From the NCBI GenBank assembly GCA_001898095.1, contig MKSH01000063.1:537-10874 (forward strand): a stretch of 10,338 bases of DNA. The letters run 5' to 3'. Each line of letters opens with the position of its first letter. Position 1 is the first letter of the stretch. The notes under the pieces are model-generated. The model ran no database searches and was not told where the DNA came from. It saw only the letters and a list, made by a program, of their open reading frames with translations. Below, piece by piece: positions 1 to 5,467 of the stretch. Origin of the DNA: Solirubrobacterales bacterium 70-9 (GTDB lineage: Bacteria; Actinomycetota; Thermoleophilia; Solirubrobacterales; 70-9). The position numbers and the translations under genes are program-made.

Positions 1-87
1 GTCACGGAAGGCTCACGTCTCCTCGCCCTCGTCACGGATCTCCGCCGGGACCTGCACGGGACGCGCACCCTCGCCCTCTCCCCGTGA
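1..87 (+). CDS. Possible C-terminal end of an unidentified gene
   Basis: Frame 1 is open from the window edge to a TGA at 85-87, giving 28 residues that end in TLALSP. The stop lies three bases before a strong hairpin terminator at 91-140, which is where a gene end would be expected. The visible tail (VTEGSRLLALVTDLRRDLHG, then seven to eight more residues) does not identify a family. An open frame of 28 codons is weak evidence in DNA this GC-rich, so the call rests mainly on the terminator. The start and most of the gene lie outside the window. Confidence 0.4.
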   Translation, partial: VTEGSRLLALVTDLRRDLHGTRTLALSP

Positions 88-90
88 CCC

Positions 91-140
91 GGCCCTCTCG
101 TAGGCGGTCACAGCCTGCCCGGGCCGCCTACGAGAGGGCC
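91..140. terminator. Hairpin terminator, 17-bp perfect stem
   Basis: GGCCCTCTCGTAGGCGG (91-107) is the exact reverse complement of 124-140, with a 16-base loop. There is no T-run on either side. It separates a possible plus-strand gene end at 87 from the minus-strand lipoprotein gene ending at 175, so it could end transcription from both directions. The U-less design matches the hairpin at 9712-9750. Confidence 0.75.
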
Positions 141-174
141 GCGTCCCTTGCCCGTCCCTCGGCCGCGCCGCAGA

Positions 175-765
175 TCAGGCGCAGCCTTGGGCCAGTTCGA
201 TGATCTTTTCGGGGGAGCCGCTGAGGAACAGTTCTTCGGCTTCTGCCGTACTCGCCTTGGCGAGTCCTTCGGTGATGCAGCTCGCCTGTTCGGGACTCGG
301 ACCTTTGCCTTCTTCTTCGAACCCCTTTTCGAAGGTTTCGGCCAGAGCCGCCCCGTCGTACTTCGCGAAGCCTTCGATCTGGTCCATCTTCCACTTGCCG
401 TCTTCTTCGACCAGCGCCAGTTCCAAAGTCTGCTTGTTCAGCGGGCCACCTTCGAATTCGGCATCTGCGGTCGCCTTGGATCCGTCGACGGATACGTTGG
501 AGACGTTTGCGGCCTTCGCTTTATTGGCGCCTTCCTTGGCTTCTTCTTCGCAGGTCTTGACCGCGACCTTCCCCTTTTCGGCGCTGTTCTGTTCCGCGAA
601 ACGCTGCGTCTCAAGTTCCGTGCAGTTCCTCGGGTCGCTCGTGGTCACCGCCGTTTCGATCGCTTCGGTGATCTTATCTTCGTCGCTCGAGCCGCCACCG
701 CAGGCGGTGAGCGTGAGGGCGACCGCCAGGAGCAGGGCCGGCGGAATGAGCGTGCGCCTGTTCAC
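175..765 (-). CDS. Secreted lipoprotein of unknown function
   Basis: A 196-residue protein starting at GTG 765. It has a basic N-terminus (NRR), a hydrophobic stretch at about residues 6-18 and a lipobox LTAC at 19-22 followed by GGG. It should therefore be lipid-modified on Cys22 and anchored on the outer face of the membrane. The mature part is charged and rich in Glu, Lys and Ala, with four further cysteines (in NCTE, TCEE, SCIT and at the extreme C-terminus) that could form two disulfides. The middle (VSVDGSKATADAEFEGG… EDGKWKMDQIEGF) has the strand pattern seen in small NTF2-like/DUF4878-type lipoproteins, but I cannot assign a family firmly. The start follows the cysE stop by 16 bases, so it may be the last gene of the cys unit. 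GTG 765 was chosen because it directly precedes the signal sequence; no clear Shine-Dalgarno is present. It favours GAA for Glu, unlike cysE and cysK. Confidence 0.85.
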   Translation of the reverse strand: MNRRTLIPPALLLAVALTLTACGGGSSDEDKITEAIETAVTTSDPRNCTELETQRFAEQNSAEKGKVAVKTCEEEAKEGANKAKAANVSNVSVDGSKATADAEFEGGPLNKQTLELALVEEDGKWKMDQIEGFAKYDGAALAETFEKGFEEEGKGPSPEQASCITEGLAKASTAEAEELFLSGSPEKIIELAQGCA

Positions 766-781
766 GGCGCGCAGCTTAGAG

Positions 782-1513
782 CTAGCCGCCCGCGGAAGAA
801 CGGCCCGTGCGGGGGGCGAGGCCGGGCTGGTCGGGCTTGCGCGGCGGCGGCTTCTCACCGCCGTCGACCTCGGCCAGGCGGCCTTCCAGCTCGGCGATCC
901 GCTCGGAGAGGGTCTTGATCGCGTCGGCGACCGGGTCGGGCAGATGGATCCAGTCGGCGTCGGGGCCTTCGAGGCGCTTGCCTTCGACCCGCACCGGGTG
1001 ACCGGGGTTGCCGACCACGGTCGCGCCCGGCGGCACGTCCTCGACCACCACCGTGTTGGCGCCGATCTTCGCCCCGTCGCCGACCGCGATCGGCCCCAGC
1101 AGCTTCGCCCCCGAGCCGACCGTGACGTTGTCGCCAAGGGTCGGGTGGCGCTTGCCGCGCTGGAAGCCGGTGCCGCCCAGAGTCACCCCCTGGTAGAGCG
1201 TCACGCAGTTGCCGATCCTCGCCGTCTCGCCGATCACCACGCCGGAGCCGTGGTCGATGAAGAACTCCCGCCCGATCTCCGCCGCCGGGTGGATCTCGAC
1301 CCCGGTCACGGCGCGGGTCAGGTAGGCGATCACGCGCGGCAGCAGCGGCACGCCTGCGTTGCGCAACCGGTGCGCGAGCCGGTGCGCGAGCAGCGCCTGC
1401 ACCCCGGCCCAGCTGGTCAGGATCTCGAAGCTGGAGACGCCCTGCGCGGCCGGGTCCCGGTCCCGGGCCGCGGTGACGTCAGCGCGGATCTCCGCAAAGA
1501 GGCGCCGGATCAT
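782..1513 (-). CDS. cysE: Serine O-acetyltransferase
   Basis: This enzyme acetylates L-serine with acetyl-CoA to O-acetylserine, the first step of cysteine synthesis in the cytosol. The 243-residue product has a short N-terminal helical domain (1-65) and a left-handed beta-helix of hexapeptide repeats from about 72 to 175. It carries the hallmark [13 protein letters not shown] (86-98, with Asp87 and His88 the catalytic pair), [11 protein letters not shown] (106-116) and [10 protein letters not shown] with His123. It is short like the Bacillus-type CysE rather than the 273-residue enterobacterial form. The C-terminus is odd: a helical segment at 195-215 ([15 protein letters not shown]) and then a Pro/Arg-rich tail ending SSAGG. 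The C-terminal Ile that docks classical CysE into CysK is absent. Its ATG overlaps the cysK TGA in an ATGA, so translation is probably coupled. Confidence 0.95.
   Translation of the reverse strand: MIRRLFAEIRADVTAARDRDPAAQGVSSFEILTSWAGVQALLAHRLAHRLRNAGVPLLPRVIAYLTRAVTGVEIHPAAEIGREFFIDHGSGVVIGETARIGNCVTLYQGVTLGGTGFQRGKRHPTLGDNVTVGSGAKLLGPIAVGDGAKIGANTVVVEDVPPGATVVGNPGHPVRVEGKRLEGPDADWIHLPDPVADAIKTLSERIAELEGRLAEVDGGEKPPPRKPDQPGLAPRTGRSSAGG
1367..1390. repeat. 12-bp tandem duplication inside cysE
   Basis: CCGGTGCGCGAG occurs twice head to tail at 1367-1378 and 1379-1390. It encodes the repeated Leu-Ala-His-Arg of [10 protein letters not shown] in the N-terminal helical domain of CysE. The family normally has a similar His-Arg-x-x-His pattern here, so this need not be an insertion. 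Confidence 0.8.
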
Positions 1514-2433
1514 GGTGCGAAGAAGGGTAGGGACATGTAGCGCTCGCCTGAATCGCAGACGATCGTCACGACCCTCCTGCCGGCCATCTCGGGCCGGCCC
1601 GCCACCTGCAAGGCGGCGTGGATGTTCGCCCCGGCGGAGATGCCCGCCAGCACCCCCTCGCTGCTCGCCGCCGCCCGCGCCGCCTCCAGCGCGTCCTCGT
1701 CGCCGACGGCGATGATCTCGTCGATCACCGAGCGGTCGAGCACGTCGGGGACGAAGCCGGCGCCGATGCCCTGAATTTTGTGCGGGCCGGGCTGGCCGCC
1801 GGAGAGGACCGGGGAGCTCTCCGGCTCGACCGCGACGACGAGTGCGTCGGGGGCCCGTTCCTTCAGCATCCGCCCCACCCCGGTGATCGTGCCACCGGTC
1901 CCGACCCCGGTGACGAAGGCGCCGATCTCGCCGTCGGTGTCGCGCCAGATCTCCTCTGCGGTGGTGCGTCGATGGGTCTCGGCATTGGCCGGGTTGGAGA
2001 ACTGCATCGGCATGAAGGCCTTGCGCTGGTCGCGGATCTGCTCGGCTAGCGCCACCGCCTCGTTCATCCCGCCGAGGCTCGGCGTCTCCCGCACCTTCGC
2101 CCCGTAGGTGCGCAGCAGCTTGCCGCGCTCGCGGCTCATCCCTTCCGGCAGCGTCAGGATCAGCTCGTAGCCGCGCGCCGCGCAGACCATCGCCAGGGCG
2201 ATCCCGGTGTTGCCGCTGGTCGGCTCGACCACCAGCGACCGTCCCGGCTTGATCTCCCCCGCCTCTTCGGCCGCGTCGATCATCGCCACCCCGATCCGGT
2301 CCTTCACCGACCCGCCGGGATTGAAGTACTCGAGCTTCGCGCAGACCTGGCCGTGGAGCCCGGCGCCGAGGCGCTCGAGCAGCACCATCGGCGTGTTGCC
2401 GACGACCGCGGAGGCCTCGGAGCCGATCCTCAT
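1510..2433 (-). CDS. cysK: Cysteine synthase A (O-acetylserine sulfhydrylase)
   Basis: A PLP enzyme that replaces the acetyl group of O-acetylserine with sulfide to give cysteine. The 307 residues match the family's usual length. Visible motifs are the PLP lysine in NPGGSVKDR (Lys44), the substrate loop PTSGNTG (71-77), the [10 protein letters not shown] segment (141-150), the phosphate-binding GTGGT (178-182), GISAGAN (264-270) and CDSGERYM (293-300), whose Ser295 should contact the pyridine nitrogen. The start ATG 2433 overlaps the TGA of the upstream secreted-protein gene by four bases (ATGA), and its own stop overlaps the cysE start in the same way. Both junctions imply one transcript with coupled translation. 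No Shine-Dalgarno is evident before the start, which fits re-initiation from the upstream gene. Nothing in the protein looks broken. Confidence 0.96.
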   Translation of the reverse strand: MRIGSEASAVVGNTPMVLLERLGAGLHGQVCAKLEYFNPGGSVKDRIGVAMIDAAEEAGEIKPGRSLVVEPTSGNTGIALAMVCAARGYELILTLPEGMSRERGKLLRTYGAKVRETPSLGGMNEAVALAEQIRDQRKAFMPMQFSNPANAETHRRTTAEEIWRDTDGEIGAFVTGVGTGGTITGVGRMLKERAPDALVVAVEPESSPVLSGGQPGPHKIQGIGAGFVPDVLDRSVIDEIIAVGDEDALEAARAAASSEGVLAGISAGANIHAALQVAGRPEMAGRRVVTIVCDSGERYMSLPFFAP

Positions 2434-2978
2434 CGGTGCCGCGGCGAGCGCAGAACCTTGAAGGCCCGTTCGGCGGGCGTCGGATCGGCGGCGCCATCCG
2501 CCACCGCCCGTACGGCGAAGCGGTACTTGCCCGGCCCGAGTTTCAGCACCTTCGGCGAGCTGCAGGCCGAGAACGACCCGACCGGGGTCTTCTTCTTCTT
2601 GGCTTTGCCGACCGGCGCCTTGACCAGCCGGCACTGGAACCTCGCGCCGAAGATCGAGGAGGAGAAGGTGAACCTGACCGTCGCCTTGCCGGACGCGACC
2701 TTGATCACTTTCTTCGGCCCTTTGGCGACCTTGGTGTCGGGCACCGGCTTCTGGGTCGCCGTGATCGGGTTGGTGGTGGTCGGCGGCGGGTTGGTGGTGG
2801 TCGTCGCCGGCGGTTCGACGCCGCTGACTTTGACAATCACACCGTTGTTCGTCCCCAATTCCGATTTGAGTGCGACGGTGCCACTGATCATCGGCGCGGC
2901 GCCGGCGGCGGGGGCCCAAACCAGCACCGCGATCAGGGCGACCGCGGCGGCGAGGAGCTTGGGAGCGAGACTCCGCAT
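2430..2978 (-). CDS. Secreted protein with one Cys-paired beta-sandwich-like domain
   Basis: A 182-residue exported protein of unknown function. Residues 1-28 form a signal peptide (MRSLAPK, a long Ala/Leu/Val core, then a cleavage-like AGAA before PM). Residues 55-80 are a Pro/Thr linker containing two TTTNP units. Residues about 95-176 form one domain with two cysteines (FQCRL, Cys116, and ACSSP, Cys139), a [12 protein letters not shown] strand and [11 protein letters not shown]. From memory this pattern belongs to an Ig/fibronectin-like module that is usually found in many tandem copies in large surface proteins of Thermoleophilia; here only one copy is present, with a Lys-rich insert (KAKKKK, 125-130). 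The stop overlaps the cysK ATG by four bases, so it is the first gene of the cys unit. A link to cysteine synthesis is not obvious from the protein. A TAGACT box at 2987-2992 suggests a leaderless start. Confidence 0.87.
   Translation of the reverse strand: MRSLAPKLLAAAVALIAVLVWAPAAGAAPMISGTVALKSELGTNNGVIVKVSGVEPPATTTTNPPPTTTNPITATQKPVPDTKVAKGPKKVIKVASGKATVRFTFSSSIFGARFQCRLVKAPVGKAKKKKTPVGSFSACSSPKVLKLGPGKYRFAVRAVADGAADPTPAERAFKVLRSPRHR
2767..2803. repeat. 16-bp direct repeat encoding the Thr/Pro linker
   Basis: GGGTTGGTGGTGGTCG occurs at 2767-2782 and again at 2788-2803, a period of 21 bases. Read on the minus strand it encodes the two TTTNP units of the linker in the secreted protein. It is explained by the coding sequence and could vary in copy number by slippage. 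Confidence 0.85.
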
Positions 2979-2986
2979 GCAGGGGC

Positions 2987-2992
2987 AGTCTA
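2987..2992 (-). promoter_or_regulatory. Candidate -10 box for a leaderless cys-operon transcript
   Basis: On the minus strand TAGACT fits the actinobacterial TANNNT -10 pattern. Eight bases separate it from the ATG at 2978, so the predicted transcription start falls on or next to the start codon. No Shine-Dalgarno precedes that ATG, which also fits leaderless translation. No good -35 hexamer is visible 16-19 bases upstream. Confidence 0.35.
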
Positions 2993-3028
2993 GCCGCGAC
3001 CCGGGCGTCCGGCGAGGCGGTGGACGGA

Positions 3029-3553
3029 TCAGCCCCGGGTGGGCTCGGCGCGGAAGAGGAAGTGATCGAAGCTGGCGTGTTCGACCTCGCCCGCCCGCTC
3101 CATGCCAATCTTCGCCGCGACCCGCAGCGAGGCGGCGTTGATCGGCAGGATCATCGCGAAGACCCGGTCGAGCTCCAACTCGCCGGCGAAGTCGAGCGCC
3201 GCGGCGGCGGCCTCGGCGGCGAAGCCCTCGCCGTGGCGCCGCGGGTCGATCGCCCAGAGCACCTCGACCCCGGCTTCGTCGCCGACGTCGGTCCACTTCA
3301 ACCCGACCCGGCCGAGGTAGTCGCCGCCCTCCCGCTCCAGCACCGCCCAGGGGCCGAACCCGAAGCGCTCCCAGTGGCGCGCGTCTTCGTCCAGCCAGAG
3401 GTCGCCGTCGGCGGCGACGAAGGGCCGCAGCGGCCGTGGCCGCAGCCATTCGCCGATCACCGGGTCGGTGAGCAGCGCCCGGTAGCCGGGGCCGTCCCCC
3501 GGGCCCGGCCGGCGCAGCATCAGTCGCTCGGTGGTGCGCGCCGCCTCGCTCAC
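3029..3553 (-). CDS. GNAT-family N-acetyltransferase, RimJ/RimL type
   Basis: A 174-residue acetyltransferase of the Acetyltransf_3 (RimJ/RimL-like) group, which transfers an acetyl group from acetyl-CoA to an amine; the substrate cannot be read from the sequence. It opens with TTERLMLRR (7-15), the usual first strand. [19 protein letters not shown] (68-86) forms the central strands. The CoA pyrophosphate loop is [11 protein letters not shown] (105-115). The closing motif is [15 protein letters not shown] (137-151), with the conserved Asn139 and Lys148-Ile-Gly. GTG 3553 was chosen as start because it leaves a normal N-terminus and begins 17 bases after the stop of the upstream regulator gene; ATG at residue 12 would cut the first strand. 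With that spacing the two genes probably share a transcript, and the upstream wHTH protein may control it. Confidence 0.9.
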   Translation of the reverse strand: MSEAARTTERLMLRRPGPGDGPGYRALLTDPVIGEWLRPRPLRPFVAADGDLWLDEDARHWERFGFGPWAVLEREGGDYLGRVGLKWTDVGDEAGVEVLWAIDPRRHGEGFAAEAAAAALDFAGELELDRVFAMILPINAASLRVAAKIGMERAGEVEHASFDHFLFRAEPTRG

Positions 3554-3570
3554 GCCGCTGACTCTAGGCG

Positions 3571-4179
3571 CTAGCTGCCCAGCGGTCGCTCGGGGACGGC
3601 CGGGGATTCGAAGCCGAGGATCGCGCAGGTGGCCGGGATCGCAGGCGCCTCGGTAGCGTCGAGCCGCTTTTCGGCGTCGGCGCGGATTTGTTCGACTTCG
3701 CTGAAGGCGGCGGCGAGGGTCGTCGTCAGTTCCTTCCAGCCCTGCTCGTCGACCCGCATCGCGATCCAACTCAGGTGACGGTCGTCGCGGGCGTCGAAGG
3801 TCTCGGCCATCATCGCCGCGTCGGCGCGCGCGAAGAGTCCTTGGACCACCGTCTTGCTGATCCGCACCCGCTCCTCCTCGGTCAGCGAGGTCCAGTCGGC
3901 GTCGGAGAAGTACGCACGGCCGATGCCGCGGTAGACGTGTTCGATCGAGCCGCGCCGTTTGTTCTCCTCGATAACGGTGAGGCAGCCGTACTCCGCCAGC
4001 TCGCGGAAGTGGTACGCGACATGCGAGACATCCATGTTCTCGGGCGCGAAACCTTCACGGCAGAACTCGACCGGACTCAGGTCACGCTCGTTCGCCAGCG
4101 CCAGGATCCGAACCCTCAGGGGGTGCGAAAGCACGGCGGCAGCGGTGGAATTCTCGCGTTCGGCCCGGGTCGCCCTCAT
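3571..4179 (-). CDS. Winged-helix (ArsR-like) transcriptional regulator
   Basis: A 202-residue DNA-binding protein. Residues 13-90 form a winged helix: VLSHPLRVRILALAN (16-30) is the ArsR/HTH_20-type first helix, DVSHVAYHFRELAEYGCLTV (50-69) covers the recognition helix, and KRRGSIEHVYRGI (74-86) is the wing. The ELCVCD metal-sensing motif of classical ArsR is missing. The C-terminal part (about 95-175), with FDARDDRHLSWIAMRVDEQGWKEL and a Glu-rich helix, is a dimerisation or ligand region that I know only from similar uncharacterised actinobacterial regulators. It lies 17 bases upstream of the GNAT gene on the same strand and divergent to the 19-codon ORF at 4365, so either could be its target. 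The ATG at 4179 is supported by an AAGGGG Shine-Dalgarno at 4186-4191. No ligand can be inferred. Confidence 0.9.
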   Translation of the reverse strand: MRATRAERENSTAAAVLSHPLRVRILALANERDLSPVEFCREGFAPENMDVSHVAYHFRELAEYGCLTVIEENKRRGSIEHVYRGIGRAYFSDADWTSLTEEERVRISKTVVQGLFARADAAMMAETFDARDDRHLSWIAMRVDEQGWKELTTTLAAAFSEVEQIRADAEKRLDATEAPAIPATCAILGFESPAVPERPLGS

Positions 4180-4185
4180 CGACTA

Positions 4186-4191
4186 CCCCTT
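4186..4191 (-). promoter_or_regulatory. Ribosome binding site of the winged-helix regulator gene
   Basis: AAGGGG on the minus strand lies six bases upstream of the ATG at 4179. It supports this start over later in-frame ones. Most other genes here lack so clear a site. Confidence 0.6.
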
Positions 4192-4307
4192 GGAACTGTT
4201 CGATCACTCGATTTCATTCGCGCGCAGCAGCATAGTGACCTAAAACGCGCGATTGCGTTGTGCTCGCCCCCTCCAACAGCTCTTGCAGGATGCATACAAA
4301 GAGTTTC

Positions 4308-4329
4308 GCCGTCCTCAGGACTGGACGGC
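4308..4329 (+). other. Hairpin in the leader of the 19-codon ORF
   Basis: GCCGTCC (4308-4314) pairs with GGACGGC (4323-4329) around an 8-base loop. A smaller alternative, GTCC-TCA-GGAC at 4311-4321, would compete with it. It sits 36 bases before the ATG at 4365, in the stretch that also serves as promoter region for the divergent wHTH gene. It could be an mRNA leader structure or an operator; the sequence does not decide. Confidence 0.3.
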
Positions 4330-4364
4330 CTCCAACATGCAACGGTCAGGGGAAGGGGGTGAGC

Positions 4365-4424
4365 ATGAAGCTCTCCAATTGCGAGCAGCGGATTCCGTCC
4401 GCCTCGATCACCAAGGCGAACTAG
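4365..4424 (+). CDS. Candidate 19-residue small protein
   Basis: The ORF encodes MKLSNCEQRIPSASITKAN and ends at TAG 4422. An unusually good Shine-Dalgarno stretch, AAGGGGG (4353-4359), lies five bases before the ATG, and GTG 4359 in the same frame is an alternative start. A 11-bp-stem terminator begins 9 bases after the stop. The set of leader hairpin, ribosome site, short ORF and terminator looks like a complete tiny transcription unit. The peptide has one Cys, is neutral to slightly basic and has no signal peptide or membrane segment. I recognise no family: it could be a leader peptide, a microprotein or a precursor peptide, or the ORF could be chance. It is divergent to the wHTH regulator gene. 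No modification enzyme is encoded nearby. Confidence 0.45.
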   Translation: MKLSNCEQRIPSASITKAN

Positions 4425-4433
4425 CTTCGGACC

Positions 4434-4462
4434 GGAGGGCGGCCTCTCGGCGGCCGCCCTCC
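4434..4462. terminator. Bidirectional hairpin terminator
   Basis: GGAGGGCGGCC (4434-4444) pairs perfectly with GGCCGCCCTCC (4452-4462) around a 7-base loop. A second small hairpin, TCGCC-GTCC-GGCGA (4464-4477), follows. It lies between the end of the 19-codon ORF (plus) and the end of hicB (minus), so it can serve both. There is no T-tract. Confidence 0.7.
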
Positions 4463-4481
4463 TTCGCCGTCCGGCGAGGGC

Positions 4482-4703
4482 TTAAGCGGTGGTCAGCGGG
4501 GCGTCGGTGAAGGTCACCGACGCCAGATGCAACGGACCGGCGGGCTCCTCATCGAGGCAGAGCGAGATCCCCTCGCGCAGTGCCTCGAACAACTCGTCCA
4601 GGGTCTCCCCCGCGGCGAAGCAGCCGGGCAGCTCCTTCACCTCGGCCCAGTAGGCATCGTCCTCAGCGTGGATGATCGCGGTCAAGTCCATCCTCCTCTC
4701 CAT
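4482..4703 (-). CDS. hicB: HicB-family antitoxin
   Basis: A 73-residue HicB-like protein, the antitoxin that binds and blocks the HicA mRNA interferase. It shows the core HicB pattern of a partial RNase H-like fold: AIIHAEDDAYWAEVKELPGC (9-28), FAAGETLDELFEALREGISL (29-48), then a short acidic and hydrophobic tail. The C-terminal DNA-binding domain of longer HicB proteins is absent, so it should neutralise but probably not bind DNA by itself. ATG 4703 is preferred: GCGAGG lies five bases upstream. For the later ATG (residue 5) the AGGAGG run would touch the start codon. The start lies inside the hicA remnant, in the usual toxin-first order. Stop is TAA at 4482. The reading frame is intact although its toxin partner is broken. 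Confidence 0.85.
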   Translation of the reverse strand: MERRMDLTAIIHAEDDAYWAEVKELPGCFAAGETLDELFEALREGISLCLDEEPAGPLHLASVTFTDAPLTTA

Positions 4704-4893
4704 CGTAGCCTCGCCTCCCGCAGGATCGCCGCACTCAGACCCGGCGGATAGTCACGGCCCTTGTGGTGGGCAACGTGATCGGTCGTCGGCCTCTCTTGGT
4801 CATCTTCACCTGGTGCTTCCCGCCCGCCTCCCGCCTCCATCCCTGCGCTTCGAGCAGCCGGATCGCCTTTCTTTGGTTGAGCGTTCCCCGCAT
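4682..4893 (-). pseudogene. hicA: hicA toxin gene disrupted by a frameshift
   Basis: From ATG 4893 the frame encodes a clear HicA N-terminus: MRGTLNQRKAIRLLEAQGW, then GGKHQVKM with the conserved His27, then RGRRPITLP (34-42). It then runs into TGA at 4735-4737 after 52 residues with an un-HicA-like end. The next frame over continues the family pattern exactly where it should: HKGRDYPPGLSAAILREARL, read from about 4764 down to 4703, ending at TGA 4682. Adding one base near CCCACCACA (plus-strand 4762-4770) would join the two halves into a protein of about 70 residues. HicA is normally a small double-stranded-RNA-binding-fold RNase of about 60-80 residues. So the toxin is either inactivated here or the window carries a one-base sequencing error. 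The restored frame would overlap hicB by 22 bases, as tightly packed hicAB pairs often do. Confidence 0.78.
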
Positions 4894-5015
4894 CGCGGGA
4901 GCGACGCTAGAGCCAGTATCGCCAGGGGACCTAGAAATTCACGGAATTGGCACAGAGGTGTCTGCGAGAAGTCGCAAAGGCGGGCCGAGACGGCGCGATT
5001 CGGATGCGCGAGGGG

Positions 5016-5414
5016 TCAGATGAAGTACATGCCGCTGCCGGCCTCTTCGGCCTCGCGGCGGGCGACTTCGGCGATCGTGGTCTGACCGAAGACCTTGCGC
5101 AGGGCGCCGACGCCCTCGGCCCAGATGCCGCCTGCCTCTTCGGCTTCGGAGCCGATTTTGCCGTCGAGGGTCTGGACGACCTCGAGGACGGTGATCTCTT
5201 CGGCCGGGCGGGAGAGGGTGTAGCCGCCGCGCATCCCCCGGTGGCTGGTCAGCAGGCCGGCGCGGCGGAGGGTCGAGAAGAGCTGCTCGAGGAACTGCTC
5301 GGGGATGTCCCGGCGTTCGGCCAACTCTTTGATCGGCACCGGTCGCTCCCCCGATCGAGCGAGCTCGGCAAGCGCAACGACCGCATAGCGCGACTTCGAG
5401 GTGATGGAGATCAT
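5016..5414 (-). CDS. Rrf2-family repressor, CymR-like
   Basis: A 132-residue Rrf2 transcription regulator. It begins MISITSKSRYAVVALAELA (1-19). The winged helix spans about 1-80, with ELAERRDIPEQFLEQLFSTL (30-49) and GLLTSHRGMRGGYTL (53-67), the Rrf2 wing signature. Residues 72-82 (EEITVLEVVQT) start the long dimerisation helix. There is no cysteine at all, so it cannot hold an Fe-S cluster as IscR or NsrR do. The C-terminal half (GIWAEGVGALRKVFGQTTIAEVA) and the ending SGMYFI resemble Bacillus CymR, which as I recall also ends in an aromatic-Ile tail and represses sulfur genes in complex with CysK. With cysK-cysE 2.6 kb away, a cysteine-metabolism role is a reasonable inference, not proof. 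The gene is divergent to the response regulator at 5468, with a 53-bp shared upstream region. ATG 5414 fits the usual family N-terminus. Confidence 0.92.
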   Translation of the reverse strand: MISITSKSRYAVVALAELARSGERPVPIKELAERRDIPEQFLEQLFSTLRRAGLLTSHRGMRGGYTLSRPAEEITVLEVVQTLDGKIGSEAEEAGGIWAEGVGALRKVFGQTTIAEVARREAEEAGSGMYFI

Positions 5415-5441
5415 CAGGACTTTCTACCGCACCGTCCGGCC

Positions 5442-5460
5442 TTGGTTAGGATCGACTCAA
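5442..5460. promoter_or_regulatory. Shared divergent promoter region with weak dyad
   Basis: Only 53 bases separate the Rrf2 and response-regulator starts. The plus strand holds TAGGAT (5447-5452), a TANNNT -10 box that would start transcription about 9 bases before GTG 5468. Overlapping it is a weak dyad, TTGGTT-N7-ACTCAA (5442-5460, four of six positions symmetric), which might be an Rrf2 operator. The evidence is slight. Confidence 0.25.
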
Positions 5461-5467
5461 GTCTGGC

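Noticed and set aside
1367..1390. Tandem 12-bp duplication in cysE as an expansion or mutation
   Set aside because: The encoded His-Arg-x-x-His pattern fits the family length here, so there is no sign that it is an insertion.
148..1540. Long plus-strand open frames opposite the lipoprotein and cysE genes
   Set aside because: They are antisense to genes with clear family motifs, and their products are Arg/Pro/Gly-rich with no recognisable domain; GC-rich DNA commonly gives such shadows.
2767..2803. GGT-rich direct repeat as a CRISPR or regulatory repeat
   Set aside because: Only two units are present and both are in frame, encoding the Thr/Pro linker of the secreted protein.
4180..4364. A defined promoter pair for the wHTH gene and the 19-codon ORF
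   Set aside because: TATGCT-like and TACAAA-like boxes can be picked out, but no matching -35 sequences at good spacing were seen.
4894..5015. Extra gene or RNA between hicA and the Rrf2 gene
   Set aside because: The 122 bases hold no ORF with a start and ribosome site, no strong hairpin and no tRNA-like fold; they probably carry the hicAB promoter.
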